Below are positions 18,329 through 27,334 of a stretch of 64,000 nt of DNA, in pieces. Numbering within the stretch: position 1 is the first letter of the stretch; each line of letters begins with the position of its first letter. Below the pieces are notes generated by a model. That model did not search any database. It saw only the letters and a program-made list of their open reading frames with translations, and was not told the DNA's origin. The position numbers and the translations under genes are program-made. This stretch comes from Fibrobacterota bacterium (GTDB lineage Bacteria; Fibrobacterota; Chitinivibrionia; Chitinivibrionales; Chitinispirillaceae), in contig JAEWVR010000029.1 in the NCBI GenBank assembly GCA_023459055.1, forward strand, positions 1-64,000, given 5' to 3'.

Positions 18329-20134
18329 ATGATTCAAAAAAACAGTTTGGTTCTATACAAATCCGCACCTGCGATAGTGATAAGTACCGGTGCCAAGATT
18401 GAAATCGAATTACTGGACAAAAAAAGAGTATCTGTACGTGATAAGGACATTACGCTGCTTCATGAGGGGCCGCTGGCAAAGCTCTCTGATATTGAAGATA
18501 CACCCATTGGTGAAATTGATGAAGCATGTTCAATGATGAGCGGTGAAACCACAACACTTGCAGAACTGTCTGATCTGATCTATGGTTCGTTTACACCCGC
18601 AAGTGCCTGGGCAATCTGTAAATTGCTTTTTGACAATCTGCTTATTACCGGTACACCGGACAAAATCACCGTCCGTACACCTGATGAAATCCAGAAACTG
18701 CAGGCGGAAAAAAACCAGAAAAATGCCGAAAAGGATGCCTGGAATGCATTTATTGACCGTGTACGAAAAAATACAATTATTCCTGATGACCTTCCGCGGT
18801 TTGCGCAGCTTGAAGATGTTGCGTTTGGTAAATCAAGTACCTGCCGCATTCTAAAGGAACTATCACTTCAGGACTCGGCAGTAACCGCACATGCGCTCCT
18901 GTTAAAACTTAAGGTATGGGATTATACTGTTAATCCTTATATCAAACGTTCAGGATTAACAACGGACTGCACCTATCCGCCAATAGATGCAATTCCTGAT
19001 GAACCCCGTGTTGACCTGACCGGTCTTGCTGCATACGCAATTGACGACGAGGGAAACAGGGATCCGGATGATGCAATCAGTATTGATGGCAACCGGTTAT
19101 GGGTACATGTCGCAGATCCGTCATCGGTGATTACCCCGGATAACCCGGCAGATCTTTATGCACGCGAACTTGCAACGACGTTATATTTACCGGAAAAACA
19201 TGTCACCATGCTCCCGCCGCAGACAACAGATCTGTTCGGTCTTGGATTACAGACAATATCACCGGCACTCTCCTTTGGCATTGATCTCAACGATGATGGC
19301 TCTATCGGGACCTTTGAAATTGTATTATCAACGATTAAAGTAACCCGTTTGACATATGCGGAAGCTCAGGCCAGAATCAATGATGAGCCATTCTGTTCGA
19401 TATACCGGATGACCCGTAAATATCGCGAATACCGTAAGGCCGCTAATGCAGTGTTCATCTCCTTTCCAGAAGTAAAAATCAGGGTAATTGACAATAGTGT
19501 AACAATAACACCGTTACCCGAAATGGACTCAAAGGAGCTTGTAACCGATTGTATGGTAATGGCCGGCGAAACTGCCGCGCGATTTGCATCGGCAAATGCA
19601 ATTCCATTCCCGTATACATCACAGCCACCTCCGGAAACGATTGAACATCCAACCGATTATGCATCAATGTTCAGTTACCGCAAACAACTGCAGCCCGGCA
19701 CTGTTAAATGTACACCTGATATGCATGCAGGTTTGGGTGTTAAACTATACAGCAGAGCAACCAGTCCATTACGCCGGTATCTTGATCTTGTCGTACACCA
19801 GCAGCTTCGTGCCTTTATTAGTGGTAAACCAGTTCTTGACGAGCAGGCAATTCTTAATCGCATTGGTGCATCGGCATCAATCACCGGCACCGCAGCAATT
19901 CTTGAACGTCAATCGAATCTTCACTGGACGCTTGTGTATCTGCTTCAACATCCCGACTGGCAGGGTGATGCCGTTGTGATAGAAAAACGTGAACGATTCT
20001 CGATTATTTTAATTCTTGAACTCGCACTTGAGGCGAGGATACATGAAAAAAACGTTACACTTAATCAGCAGTTGCGTGTAAAAGTAAATGGGATCGACTT
20101 AGCGGAACAGATGGTCTTTTTAAGCATTGTTTAG
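18329..20134 (+). CDS. RNase II/R-family (RNB domain) exoribonuclease
   Basis: A 601-residue protein with an RNB catalytic domain. The metal-binding motif reads AIDDEGNRDPDDAISID (near residue 237), with Asp at the four positions corresponding to D201, D207, D209 and D210 of E. coli RNase II. WVHVADPS and YLPEKHVTMLPP follow, and the conserved SRATSPLRRYLDLVVHQQL box lies near 475. The N-terminal ~200 residues are a helical and beta region replacing the usual cold-shock domains, and the C-terminus is short, perhaps a reduced S1-like barrel. It should degrade single-stranded RNA 3' to 5' in the cytoplasm. The catalytic residues appear intact; whether it equals rnb or a related paralogue cannot be told from sequence alone. 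Confidence 0.88.
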   Translation: MIQKNSLVLYKSAPAIVISTGAKIEIELLDKKRVSVRDKDITLLHEGPLAKLSDIEDTPIGEIDEACSMMSGETTTLAELSDLIYGSFTPASAWAICKLLFDNLLITGTPDKITVRTPDEIQKLQAEKNQKNAEKDAWNAFIDRVRKNTIIPDDLPRFAQLEDVAFGKSSTCRILKELSLQDSAVTAHALLLKLKVWDYTVNPYIKRSGLTTDCTYPPIDAIPDEPRVDLTGLAAYAIDDEGNRDPDDAISIDGNRLWVHVADPSSVITPDNPADLYARELATTLYLPEKHVTMLPPQTTDLFGLGLQTISPALSFGIDLNDDGSIGTFEIVLSTIKVTRLTYAEAQARINDEPFCSIYRMTRKYREYRKAANAVFISFPEVKIRVIDNSVTITPLPEMDSKELVTDCMVMAGETAARFASANAIPFPYTSQPPPETIEHPTDYASMFSYRKQLQPGTVKCTPDMHAGLGVKLYSRATSPLRRYLDLVVHQQLRAFISGKPVLDEQAILNRIGASASITGTAAILERQSNLHWTLVYLLQHPDWQGDAVVIEKRERFSIILILELALEARIHEKNVTLNQQLRVKVNGIDLAEQMVFLSIV

Positions 20135-20144
20135 CCAACATTAA

Positions 20145-20202
20145 CACACCCCCTAAATCCCCCTTGGGAATACCTGACGAGGTGGGATTTAGGGGGCGTG
20201 TG
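20145..20202. repeat. Palindromic repeat (CCCCCTAAATCCC type)
   Basis: Two 19-nt arms, CACACCCCCTAAATCCC(CC) and GGGATTTAGGGGGCGTGTG, pair across a ~20-nt loop with one interruption. It begins ten bases after the RNase II-like stop codon and lies downstream of the convergent DUF2750 gene. Palindromes with this core recur between genes in several bacterial lineages, resembling REP or MITE elements. It could also end transcription from either side. Confidence 0.75.
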
Positions 20203-20289
20203 CCTTGCAGGGTATAATACATATTGTCACAACACCGAGGCAAATCGGCATTGTAACTCAATCTCAACCTTAGCCTTAACCTTTTCGTC

Positions 20290-20754
20290 TTACTCTTCAT
20301 CCTCTTCTTCAAGAGATTCAATCTCTTCAACGAGGTCATCGAGACTCTTGTAGTCTTTCAGTTTTACCGATTTGCCGATTTCTCCCAACTGATCTGCAAT
20401 CTCAAGGATCAGATCGAGGGGATCAATTTCATATCCAGTCAACTCAGTATCAAGATCAACACCGATTACAAGACCATCATTAGCCATTCCTACGCACCAG
20501 TGTTCAAGAAAATCACCCAGTTCGACCTGTACCGTCTTATAACCTTTCCATTCATCCTTTGCACATGCATCTGCAAGCTTTTTCTCCGACCAGAAACACA
20601 TAAGTTCTATCGGTTCACCATCATCATCCTCGAACTCTGATGAACTTGACATGGCAAAGCCATCATCATTTTCAAGTCCCCAGACAATTCCGGTTTCACT
20701 TACTTTTTTAATAAAGTTTTCAAGTTTTTGTTCCAGTTCGTTTGTTTCATCCAT
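20290..20754 (-). CDS. DUF2750-family protein
   Basis: A 154-residue acidic cytoplasmic protein. ETGIVWGLENDDGFA, then a Trp-containing FWSEKKLADAC, WKGYKTVQVELGDFLEHW and MANDGLVIGVDLD match the pattern of DUF2750. The C-terminus is a Glu/Asp-rich tail. The ATG at 20754 is chosen because AAGGA sits 8 nt upstream, whereas the ATG at 20763 has no ribosome-binding site. The function is unknown. It stands alone, between a palindromic repeat and a long AT-rich spacer. Confidence 0.78.
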   Translation of the reverse strand: MDETNELEQKLENFIKKVSETGIVWGLENDDGFAMSSSSEFEDDDGEPIELMCFWSEKKLADACAKDEWKGYKTVQVELGDFLEHWCVGMANDGLVIGVDLDTELTGYEIDPLDLILEIADQLGEIGKSVKLKDYKSLDDLVEEIESLEEEDEE

Positions 20755-21126
20755 AACACGCATCCTTCATTGTATTTATGTACATTAATTATAAACAACT
20801 TTTCCCGATGCACCAGGTGCACCACTATAAAAAATCGATAGTATCATTTGTTAAATTCAGCATTAATTAGCTGATGGCCTAAAATAGTATTCGGAATAAA
20901 CGTTGGAAATAATTTGTTTAAAAGTTCAGCTAAATAAATATAACCATACGTTAAAAATTCCTTTGCCAAAAATTTGATACTGTAATTTATATATTTCTTA
21001 TTGTTTCCAGTCAAAGTATTTCTGAAATTTTGTTATTTAACCAACCTGAGAATTCTGTTTCGAATAATTCAAGTGTATGGTAACCGGGACTATAAGGATG
21101 GTAAGTCCCGGTTTTTACCAGGCAGG
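20755..21126. other. AT-rich intergenic region
   Basis: About 370 bp between the DUF2750 gene (its promoter side) and the 3' end of aroC. No supported gene. It contains a strong hairpin next to aroC (listed separately); the remainder is AT-rich without obvious structure. Confidence 0.5.
21083..21112. terminator. Hairpin downstream of aroC
   Basis: Perfect 9-bp stem ACCGGGACT/AGTCCCGGT with a 12-nt loop, extended by GGTAA/TTACC outside. It lies 15 nt beyond the aroC stop codon. The T-run lies on the plus-strand side (GGTTTTTACC), so the minus-strand transcript lacks a classic U-tract. Confidence 0.6.
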
Positions 21127-22209
21127 TTATCTCTGATACGCTTTTTGCATCAATGCGCAATCAGCAAGAACAATTGCTGTCATACTTTCAACTATCGGAA
21201 CTGCCCGTGGAACAACACAGGGATCGTGACGGCCCTTGGCCTCAAGGACCGTTTGCCTGCCGTTGAAATCGACTGTCTTCTGGGATTTTCCTATTGTAGC
21301 AGGCGGTTTGAATGCAATACGAAATGTTATAGTTTCGCCATTTGTAATGCCACCCTGAACACCTCCACTATTATTTGTCAAAGTCTGTAATCGCCCGTTA
21401 TTCCATATAAATGGATCATTATGTTCTGAGCCACGAAGTGCTGTACCAGCAAAGCCTGAACCGATTTCAAAACCTTTTGTTGCGGGAAGCGAAAGCATTG
21501 CCTGTGCAAGACGTGCCTCCATTTTGCCAAACACTGGATCCCCCCACCCCGCCGGAACTCCACGGATAACACAGGTCACAATTCCACCTACAGAATCCAA
21601 ATCATCCCGAACCTCACGTACAAGATCGATCATTTTTGATGCAACAGTACTGTCCGGACACCGAATTATAGTTTCGTCAACTATCTGACGATTGATAGTC
21701 TGATAATCAACCCCTGATGCATCAATACCGCCGACACTGCTGACAAACGCAACAATCTCAACACCATATGTCTCTTTAAGAAACTTTTCTGCAATAGCTC
21801 CGGCTGCAACACGTCCGATTGTTTCCCGTGCACTTGATCGTCCGCCACCACTTGATGCCTTGATGCCATACTTTGCCATATAGGTAAAATCTGCATGTGA
21901 TGGCCTTGGGATTTCGATCATTTCACTGTAATCACCAGGACGCTGATCTTTATTCATTACCATCAGACAGATCGGTGTTCCAAGTGTTTTCCCGTTTTCA
22001 ACACCAGACATAATTGTCACAGAGTCAAGTTCCTGACGCGGCGTTGACAAATCACTCTGTCCGGGTCTTCTTCTATCAAGCTGAGCCTGAATATCCTTTT
22101 CACATAACGCAATCTGTGATGGACACCCGTCGACAATTGCGCCAACAGCTTTACAATGAGACTCACCAAATGTACTTACCCTGAAAAGGGTGCCTGTTGT
22201 ACTACTCAT
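21127..22209 (-). CDS. aroC: Chorismate synthase
   Basis: Chorismate synthase converts 5-enolpyruvylshikimate 3-phosphate to chorismate with reduced FMN, the last step of the shared aromatic pathway. The 360-residue length is typical. Signature segments are GTLFRVSTFGESHCKAVGAI at the N-terminus, LDRRRPGQSDLSTPRQE near 43-60, the SSGGGRSSARETIGRVAAGA block near 125-145, and GGVQGGITNGE in the C-terminal third. It overlaps the end of aroK by 4 nt (ATGA), so the two pathway enzymes are translationally coupled. The conserved residues look intact. Confidence 0.97.
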   Translation of the reverse strand: MSSTTGTLFRVSTFGESHCKAVGAIVDGCPSQIALCEKDIQAQLDRRRPGQSDLSTPRQELDSVTIMSGVENGKTLGTPICLMVMNKDQRPGDYSEMIEIPRPSHADFTYMAKYGIKASSGGGRSSARETIGRVAAGAIAEKFLKETYGVEIVAFVSSVGGIDASGVDYQTINRQIVDETIIRCPDSTVASKMIDLVREVRDDLDSVGGIVTCVIRGVPAGWGDPVFGKMEARLAQAMLSLPATKGFEIGSGFAGTALRGSEHNDPFIWNNGRLQTLTNNSGGVQGGITNGETITFRIAFKPPATIGKSQKTVDFNGRQTVLEAKGRHDPCVVPRAVPIVESMTAIVLADCALMQKAYQR

Positions 22210-22733
22210 ATATTTTCCAATACCTCCGTTACAATTTCATCGATACTTTTCTTATTTGTATCTATTATCAGATCAGCCATAAGGCGGTAGACCTCATGGC
22301 GTTCATTCCAGATCTTATTGAGGTTTTCAATCGTTGGGTTATCTGCAAGAAATGCCGGATATCCCTTTGACTTCATCCTATCAATTAATACCTCCGGCTC
22401 AGCGTAAAGATACACAACAAAACCGAACTGTTTTAGAATAGGACGATTTACAGCGGTCATAGGTGCACCACCGCCGGTTGACAATACTGTAGACTCAAGC
22501 GTCAGAAGGCTTCCCAGTACTTTTGTCTCAAGGTCTAAAAAAAACTCACTCCCATACAAATTGTAGATCTGACGGCATGAGAGCGGTTCCTTTTTATCAT
22601 ACAGGAAGCGTTCTTCAATCACGGTATCAAGATCTATAAATGTGAATCCATGTGCTGCAACAGCTTTTCCGACAGTTGATTTGCCACATGATGCGAATCC
22701 AATAAAAACAGCATTTCTATGTCTCTGTGCCAT
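22206..22733 (-). CDS. aroK: Shikimate kinase
   Basis: A 175-residue P-loop kinase that phosphorylates shikimate at the 3-hydroxyl, two steps before AroC. Walker A is GFASCGKSTVG (residues about 12-22), the shikimate-binding FIDLDTVIEER follows at about 31-41, and STGGGAPM at about 86-93 is the family's Gly-rich substrate loop. The lid region is short, with an Arg in IDRMKSKGYPA. It overlaps aroC by 4 nt and is the first gene of the two-gene unit. Confidence 0.94.
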   Translation of the reverse strand: MAQRHRNAVFIGFASCGKSTVGKAVAAHGFTFIDLDTVIEERFLYDKKEPLSCRQIYNLYGSEFFLDLETKVLGSLLTLESTVLSTGGGAPMTAVNRPILKQFGFVVYLYAEPEVLIDRMKSKGYPAFLADNPTIENLNKIWNERHEVYRLMADLIIDTNKKSIDEIVTEVLENI

Positions 22734-22987
22734 TAACTCTTTCTACCCACTCTATGCAATTACCCATTCTGGAACTAATTTCCTGAATCACGATTGACCT
22801 ACAAAATGATTCACAGCTGGTCGCTCGATCAAGAAGAAATGTGTTTTTCGTTATGGTTGAAACAGGCAGATTAGAAGATTTAGCTCTTAAACACTATTGC
22901 ACAAAAGTATCTGTCTATTTGAATTCCTTTGCCGGATTATATATTTAGAAGCAGTTACATGTACCATTTTCAATAATGAGGAGCAGT

Positions 22988-23569
22988 ATGAAAACGTATA
23001 TACCGTTTTTTATGTTTTTTTTATTGATATCAACATCTTACGGAGCAAAAGCGCAAAACCCCATTGTTATCAAACCTCTTATGACACAATTCGATTCGAT
23101 TCCGGCATTCAACGAAGGAATCAAACTCTACACCCAGTCATTCACCGATACGACACCATCAAAAGAAAACGGAATACTTGGAACCACCCGGACTGGAATA
23201 AAAAAGACAGCACCAATTGTGATAAAGCCATCGCTTGTTGAGTCTTTTCGTGCCTCTTTTCAATCGCTGCTTGAATCCAGAGGAAATTATAGTGCGGATA
23301 TCAGCGTGGCAACATATGCGATTGACATTAAAATTATCGAGTGTACAATCATTGAAAAAAGTGCCGGACTTAGTCAGACAATGACCGCGACGATGAAGGT
23401 TGAGGTTAAAATTGCACCACCACTTGACATTTCAAAATCGCGAACGTTCACTGTTGAAGGACAAAATGCTACAACATCAATGGATACATCAAAATTCGCA
23501 GAACGAATCATGCGGGATACATTCGTCAATATATGTACTGAAATTATAAAAACAATTAATAAATCCTGA
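22988..23569 (+). CDS. Exported protein of unknown function
   Basis: The ATG at 22988 has GAGGAG four nt upstream and begins a signal peptide (MKTYIPFFMFFLLISTSYGAKA), giving 193 residues. No Cys lipobox is present. The mature part has alternating strands, with ESFRASFQSLLESRGNYSAD followed by long beta segments (YAIDIKIIECTIIE, MTATMKVEVKIAPPL). That arrangement is reminiscent of YajG/ABC-auxiliary lipoprotein folds, but I cannot assign a family. It lies about 100 nt upstream of the LytS/LytTR pair on the same strand and could be transcribed with it. Confidence 0.7.
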   Translation: MKTYIPFFMFFLLISTSYGAKAQNPIVIKPLMTQFDSIPAFNEGIKLYTQSFTDTTPSKENGILGTTRTGIKKTAPIVIKPSLVESFRASFQSLLESRGNYSADISVATYAIDIKIIECTIIEKSAGLSQTMTATMKVEVKIAPPLDISKSRTFTVEGQNATTSMDTSKFAERIMRDTFVNICTEIIKTINKS

Positions 23570-23676
23570 TCATCAAGAAACAGGCATCAGGAATATTGTA
23601 CTGTAATCACCTATTACTTAGTTTATTGTTTTTTGTAATATTGCTGATATTGATCGATTAAACACTGCGGGAAAAG

Positions 23677-24672
23677 ATGTTCAAAATTGACTCAAGAAAG
23701 CGATTCGGATTCTTCTTCCCGTCGATTTTTATTGTTACGCAAATTACTGGAATTCTGCTGAGTCTTGTTGTCTGTTATATACTGAACGATTTTACCTGGC
23801 AATTCATACATGCTGCGCTGATTAATTCTTTAATTCTTGGAGCTGCTCTTGTTGGAAATTGCACCCTGACGCAATCGCTTCTATCAAAAACGCGTATCAT
23901 TTTTATACTGATTATAACATTTTCAGTGATCACCGGTGTTGCATGTATAAATCTTGCTCTGCTGTTTGTTCTGGAACCTGCGCTTTTTGTCTACTATAAC
24001 CGGGGTGCACTATCCTTTCTTGTGCTTAATTATCTCTTTATTACAGCATTACAAACTATCTGTACCGGTTCAATTATTTACAAAGAAGTGATGATAGAAA
24101 AGGAAAAGTCAATCAGCAGTGAACGGCTTTTGAAAAATCAGATGGAAATGAAACTGCTTTCCGAACGTATCAATCCACACTTCCTTTTTAATACGTTAAA
24201 TATGATCTTAACCCTGCTCAAAGATCCCGTTAAGGCGGAACATGCCCTGCTTAATCTCTCTGATCTTCTTCGGGACAATCTTGATAATTCTGAAAAACCG
24301 CTGATTACAATTCTTGAAGAAGTTGACAATGTACGTAAATATCTTGAAATTCAAAAACTGCGATTCAATGACAAACTGGACTTTACAATAATTTGCGAAA
24401 CAGATTTCATGCTTCCTCCGTTGCTACTGCAGCCTCTTGTTGAAAACTGTATCAAACATAATATTAAGTCAACGCAATCGCTCTCCGTTAACATAGAGAT
24501 AGTTAGCAGAAACAATAAACATATTATTACAATATTCGATTCACAAAAGGCACTTGATGACACAATGCTAAATCGTGGTCATGGATTAACAATTACCAAA
24601 AAACGAGTTGAAAAAAGCGGTGGAACATTTTCTTTTGTCAACGGAGGGGTAGAAATATCATTCAGCGCATGA
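23677..24672 (+). CDS. LytS/YehU-type sensor histidine kinase
   Basis: A 331-residue membrane kinase. Four hydrophobic segments occupy about residues 8-145, followed by a short coiled linker and the His_kinase (PF06580) domain with SERINPHFLFNTLNMI near 164-179, whose His is the phosphorylation site. The ATPase part has QPLVENCIKHNI (N-box) and the Gly box GHGLTITKKRVEKSGG. No separate sensory domain other than the membrane helices is seen, so the signal is probably sensed in or near the membrane. It overlaps the LytTR regulator by 4 nt, making them a cognate pair. Confidence 0.92.
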   Translation: MFKIDSRKRFGFFFPSIFIVTQITGILLSLVVCYILNDFTWQFIHAALINSLILGAALVGNCTLTQSLLSKTRIIFILIITFSVITGVACINLALLFVLEPALFVYYNRGALSFLVLNYLFITALQTICTGSIIYKEVMIEKEKSISSERLLKNQMEMKLLSERINPHFLFNTLNMILTLLKDPVKAEHALLNLSDLLRDNLDNSEKPLITILEEVDNVRKYLEIQKLRFNDKLDFTIICETDFMLPPLLLQPLVENCIKHNIKSTQSLSVNIEIVSRNNKHIITIFDSQKALDDTMLNRGHGLTITKKRVEKSGGTFSFVNGGVEISFSA

Positions 24673-25394
24673 TTAAAACAATTATAGCCGATGATGAAAC
24701 CCATGCCCGCCAGCGGTTACATGAACTTCTTGACAGATTCGGTATCTTCGAAATTGTCACAGAGGCATCAGATGGTAATGAGGCACTACAGCAGATAATC
24801 ACACACAGGGTTGATGTTGCATTTCTTGATATCAATATGCCAGGTATTCCTGTTTTTCAAACAGTATCATCATTGCAGCACCCGCCGCTGATTGTTTTTC
24901 AAACCGCTTATTCTGAGCATGCTGCGGAAGCATTTGAAATTGATGCCCTTGATTATCTGCTTAAACCGGTGCGGTACGAGCGGCTTGAAAAGACAGTTGA
25001 GAAGATAAAATCAAGACTATTTACCAGTGAATCGCCTGTCAGGCAACAGGATCATATTGTAAAGACATCGGATCATATTACAATAACCATACAGGGAAAA
25101 ACAAGGGTGATTCAATCATCTGAAATCATCAGGATTTCTCTGGATGAACACTTCTGCTATGTCTACACAAATAGTGAAAAACTGATATCAGATAAATATC
25201 TCAATTATTATGAGGAGCGTCTGGACTCATCAGTATTCTTCAGAACCAGTAGAAACGACATTATTAATCTCAATTATGTTGCGTTTATTAACAAAGAGTT
25301 ACAAAACGTCTTCACTATCAGAATGAAAAATGGTATGACTATAGAATTATCAAGAAGAAGAGCACAGAAGTTACGAAAGCTTATTGATTTTTAA
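24669..25394 (+). CDS. LytTR-family response regulator
   Basis: A 241-residue regulator with a receiver domain: acidic pocket DDE at residues 8-10, phosphoacceptor Asp in VAFLDINMPG (about 56), FQTAYSEHA and DYLLKPV. It is followed by a LytTR DNA-binding domain from about 140 to 241 (VIQSSEIIRISLDEHFCYVY, FFRTSRNDIINLNYV, MTIELSRRRAQKLRKLI). LytTR domains contact short direct repeats one face of the helix apart. Three such repeats begin at the stop codon of this gene, upstream of the bactofilin-like gene, making that gene a likely target. It overlaps the kinase gene by 4 nt. Confidence 0.94.
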   Translation: MIKTIIADDETHARQRLHELLDRFGIFEIVTEASDGNEALQQIITHRVDVAFLDINMPGIPVFQTVSSLQHPPLIVFQTAYSEHAAEAFEIDALDYLLKPVRYERLEKTVEKIKSRLFTSESPVRQQDHIVKTSDHITITIQGKTRVIQSSEIIRISLDEHFCYVYTNSEKLISDKYLNYYEERLDSSVFFRTSRNDIINLNYVAFINKELQNVFTIRMKNGMTIELSRRRAQKLRKLIDF

Positions 25395-25444
25395 CCATTC
25401 AGGAGCGGATATCGACCATTCAGCTATCATTTTTAACCACCCGG
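25394..25444 (+). promoter_or_regulatory. Candidate LytTR operator: three 9-bp direct repeats at 21-bp spacing
   Basis: ACCATTCAG occurs at 25394-25402 and exactly again at 25415-25423, with a degenerate third copy ACCACCCGG at 25436-25444. Starts are exactly 21 bp apart, two helical turns, the arrangement typical of LytTR regulators. The array lies between the LytTR gene and the bactofilin-like gene (start 25544). A possible -10 (TATAGA, 25484-25489) lacks a good -35, consistent with activator dependence. Confidence 0.75.
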
Positions 25445-25543
25445 TCGCATATCGATACAGGCTATGTTCTTTTTAGTGTATCTTATAGATGTGATTGTAC
25501 AATACACGCAAAGGACATGTAGGATTTTAAACTGGAGTATAGT

Positions 25544-26683
25544 ATGAAAACGATGTATTACCTATGTATCATGTTATTTCTGTGCAGTTCATCACTGAGC
25601 AGTTCAGTTGTCATTAAAAATTATGCAGAAGAAAAAGTAGCATCAATTAAAACCGATAATACGGTATACAATGATGACTACATATTTCTTGGAAATGAGC
25701 TTAATTTTTCCGGGAAATCGGAAGATCTCATTTTTCTTGGGAAACGACTTACCTTTGATGGTGCTACAAAGCTTGGTTTAACCGCAGTCGGTGAACACTT
25801 GATCATCAACGGAAGTACCGGCAATGGTATTATGACTGCTGCAGTAAACACCATCGTGAATGGTCCGGTAAGGGGAAATAACTATTTTGCTGGAAAGTCA
25901 ATTAATATCAGTGAAAAAAGTACTATTGACGGATACGTTTTCATGGCAGGTGCAACACTTACCATTGATGGTATTGTTAACGGAAATGTATATGCCGCTG
26001 CAGGTCAGGTACTACTTAATGGTACTGTTAACGGTGATGTAAAAGTGTATGGCGGCCGGATTACATTCGGTGATAACGCACATGTTAATGGGAATCTTAT
26101 TTACGGATCCAAAGAGAAAATTGACGAAAGTGCTAAATCAAAAATCACCGGTACCATTACACATGATAAAAAGCTGTCCTGTGAAATGAACGACTCGGCT
26201 TTTGATAAGACAATGAGATCTATCGGTGCTTTTTTCAAAGTTGTACTCTTTATCGCTATAGCACTACTCGGCTTAATTATATTGCTGCTTCCATCTTTTA
26301 GGTATCTTGATAATAAACAGACATCACAGCAGTTCTGGAATACATTTGTCTGGGGAATCATTCCACTGTTAATGTATCCCGCAATTATAATTCTCTGCTT
26401 TGTAATGATATTTTCAATACCGCTCGGTGTGATACTCATTCTTGGACTAATTCCACTCCTGTTCTTTACCTATATAATCGGGGCAACACTAATCGGTAAA
26501 CAGCTTATCAGTCTTTTTAAATGGAATATTGTGAAACGTCATTATCATTTCCTAATTGGTGGGGCAGCACTTTGCATTGTATCAATTATTCCGGTATTAA
26601 ATTTTCTCTGTTTTCTTTTTGTCACAGCATGCGGTTTAGGAGTTTTTGTTAAATTTATTTTTGACAAAAAGACATCGTTTTAA
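25544..26683 (+). CDS. Bactofilin-like exported domain fused to a membrane domain
   Basis: The ATG follows GGAG by 6 nt. The N-terminal signal peptide (to about residue 20) precedes a beta-solenoid of roughly residues 35-195, with short repeats such as DGIVNGNVYAAAGQVLLNGT and VNGDVKVYGGRI, the pattern of bactofilin or polymer-forming domains. This section would lie outside the cytoplasm, which is unusual for bactofilins. Four to five transmembrane helices follow (about 228-375). It resembles polymer-forming cytoskeletal/DUF-type membrane proteins often found near two-component systems. The three 21-bp-spaced repeats upstream suggest control by the adjacent LytTR regulator. Its molecular function is unknown. 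Confidence 0.8.
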   Translation: MKTMYYLCIMLFLCSSSLSSSVVIKNYAEEKVASIKTDNTVYNDDYIFLGNELNFSGKSEDLIFLGKRLTFDGATKLGLTAVGEHLIINGSTGNGIMTAAVNTIVNGPVRGNNYFAGKSINISEKSTIDGYVFMAGATLTIDGIVNGNVYAAAGQVLLNGTVNGDVKVYGGRITFGDNAHVNGNLIYGSKEKIDESAKSKITGTITHDKKLSCEMNDSAFDKTMRSIGAFFKVVLFIAIALLGLIILLLPSFRYLDNKQTSQQFWNTFVWGIIPLLMYPAIIILCFVMIFSIPLGVILILGLIPLLFFTYIIGATLIGKQLISLFKWNIVKRHYHFLIGGAALCIVSIIPVLNFLCFLFVTACGLGVFVKFIFDKKTSF

Positions 26684-26791
26684 TTGTAACTAAATAATCA
26701 ACAGATCAGTTGTTCACCAAGTATGGTGAATTAATATAATACTGCCTATTTTGCAGTATTGTCATCCACCACATTCTGAAAGGTTACCATT

Positions 26792-27265
26792 ATGGCAACA
26801 ATACATAATAATGCCCGCTTAAAGTTCATCTTTATCGGAACATGCTCACATACAATGTTTTACCTTCTGAATCATGAAACCGGTTTACGTGTCTGTGATG
26901 AAGAACGGGCATCAGAGGTAATTAAAAAAGCCGGTGGAAACAATAAAGAAGCGGTTTTAGCAGCGGGATTTGCAGGGGGAATCGGATTAAGCGGAAATGC
27001 CTGCGGAGCTCTTGGTGCAGCTATCTGGTATAAAACCCTGCACTGGTGCAGAAACAATCCCAAAAAAACACCACCATTTTTTAAAAATCCGGAAATCAAA
27101 TCAATACTTGAACAGCATGAATTATTGACTAACAAGGAATATAATTGCAAAACTATTTCCGGTCAAACATTTAAAACTCCAGATGAACATTCTCACTATA
27201 TTGTCAATGGAGGATGTCAGAAACGTATCAGTATACTGGCGGAATTATGCAAGAAAGTCAATTAA
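26792..27265 (+). CDS. C_GCAxxG_C_C family protein
   Basis: A 157-residue protein with the spaced Cys pattern of the C_GCAxxG_C_C (PF09719) family: GTCSHTMFYLLN near residue 17, LAAGFAGGIGLSGNACGALG near 56-76 and later single Cys residues in EYNCKT and GGCQKR. The family is thought to be redox active or metal binding; its substrate is not known. AAAGG stands 8 nt before the ATG. It is followed by a hairpin terminator and is convergent to the pseudo-receiver/cNMP gene. Confidence 0.85.
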   Translation: MATIHNNARLKFIFIGTCSHTMFYLLNHETGLRVCDEERASEVIKKAGGNNKEAVLAAGFAGGIGLSGNACGALGAAIWYKTLHWCRNNPKKTPPFFKNPEIKSILEQHELLTNKEYNCKTISGQTFKTPDEHSHYIVNGGCQKRISILAELCKKVN

Positions 27266-27284
27266 GAGTTTTACCCTAAGTGCC

Positions 27285-27321
27285 CACAGGTTATAAATAT
27301 TCTATATACTTGTAACCTGTG
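27285..27321. terminator. Hairpin between convergent genes
   Basis: Perfect 9-bp stem CACAGGTTA/TAACCTGTG with a 19-nt AT-rich loop, 20 nt after the C_GCAxxG stop codon and 14 nt beyond the convergent gene's stop. It could serve both directions; no strong T-tract is present. Confidence 0.5.
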
Positions 27322-27334
27322 TAAATGCGATATA

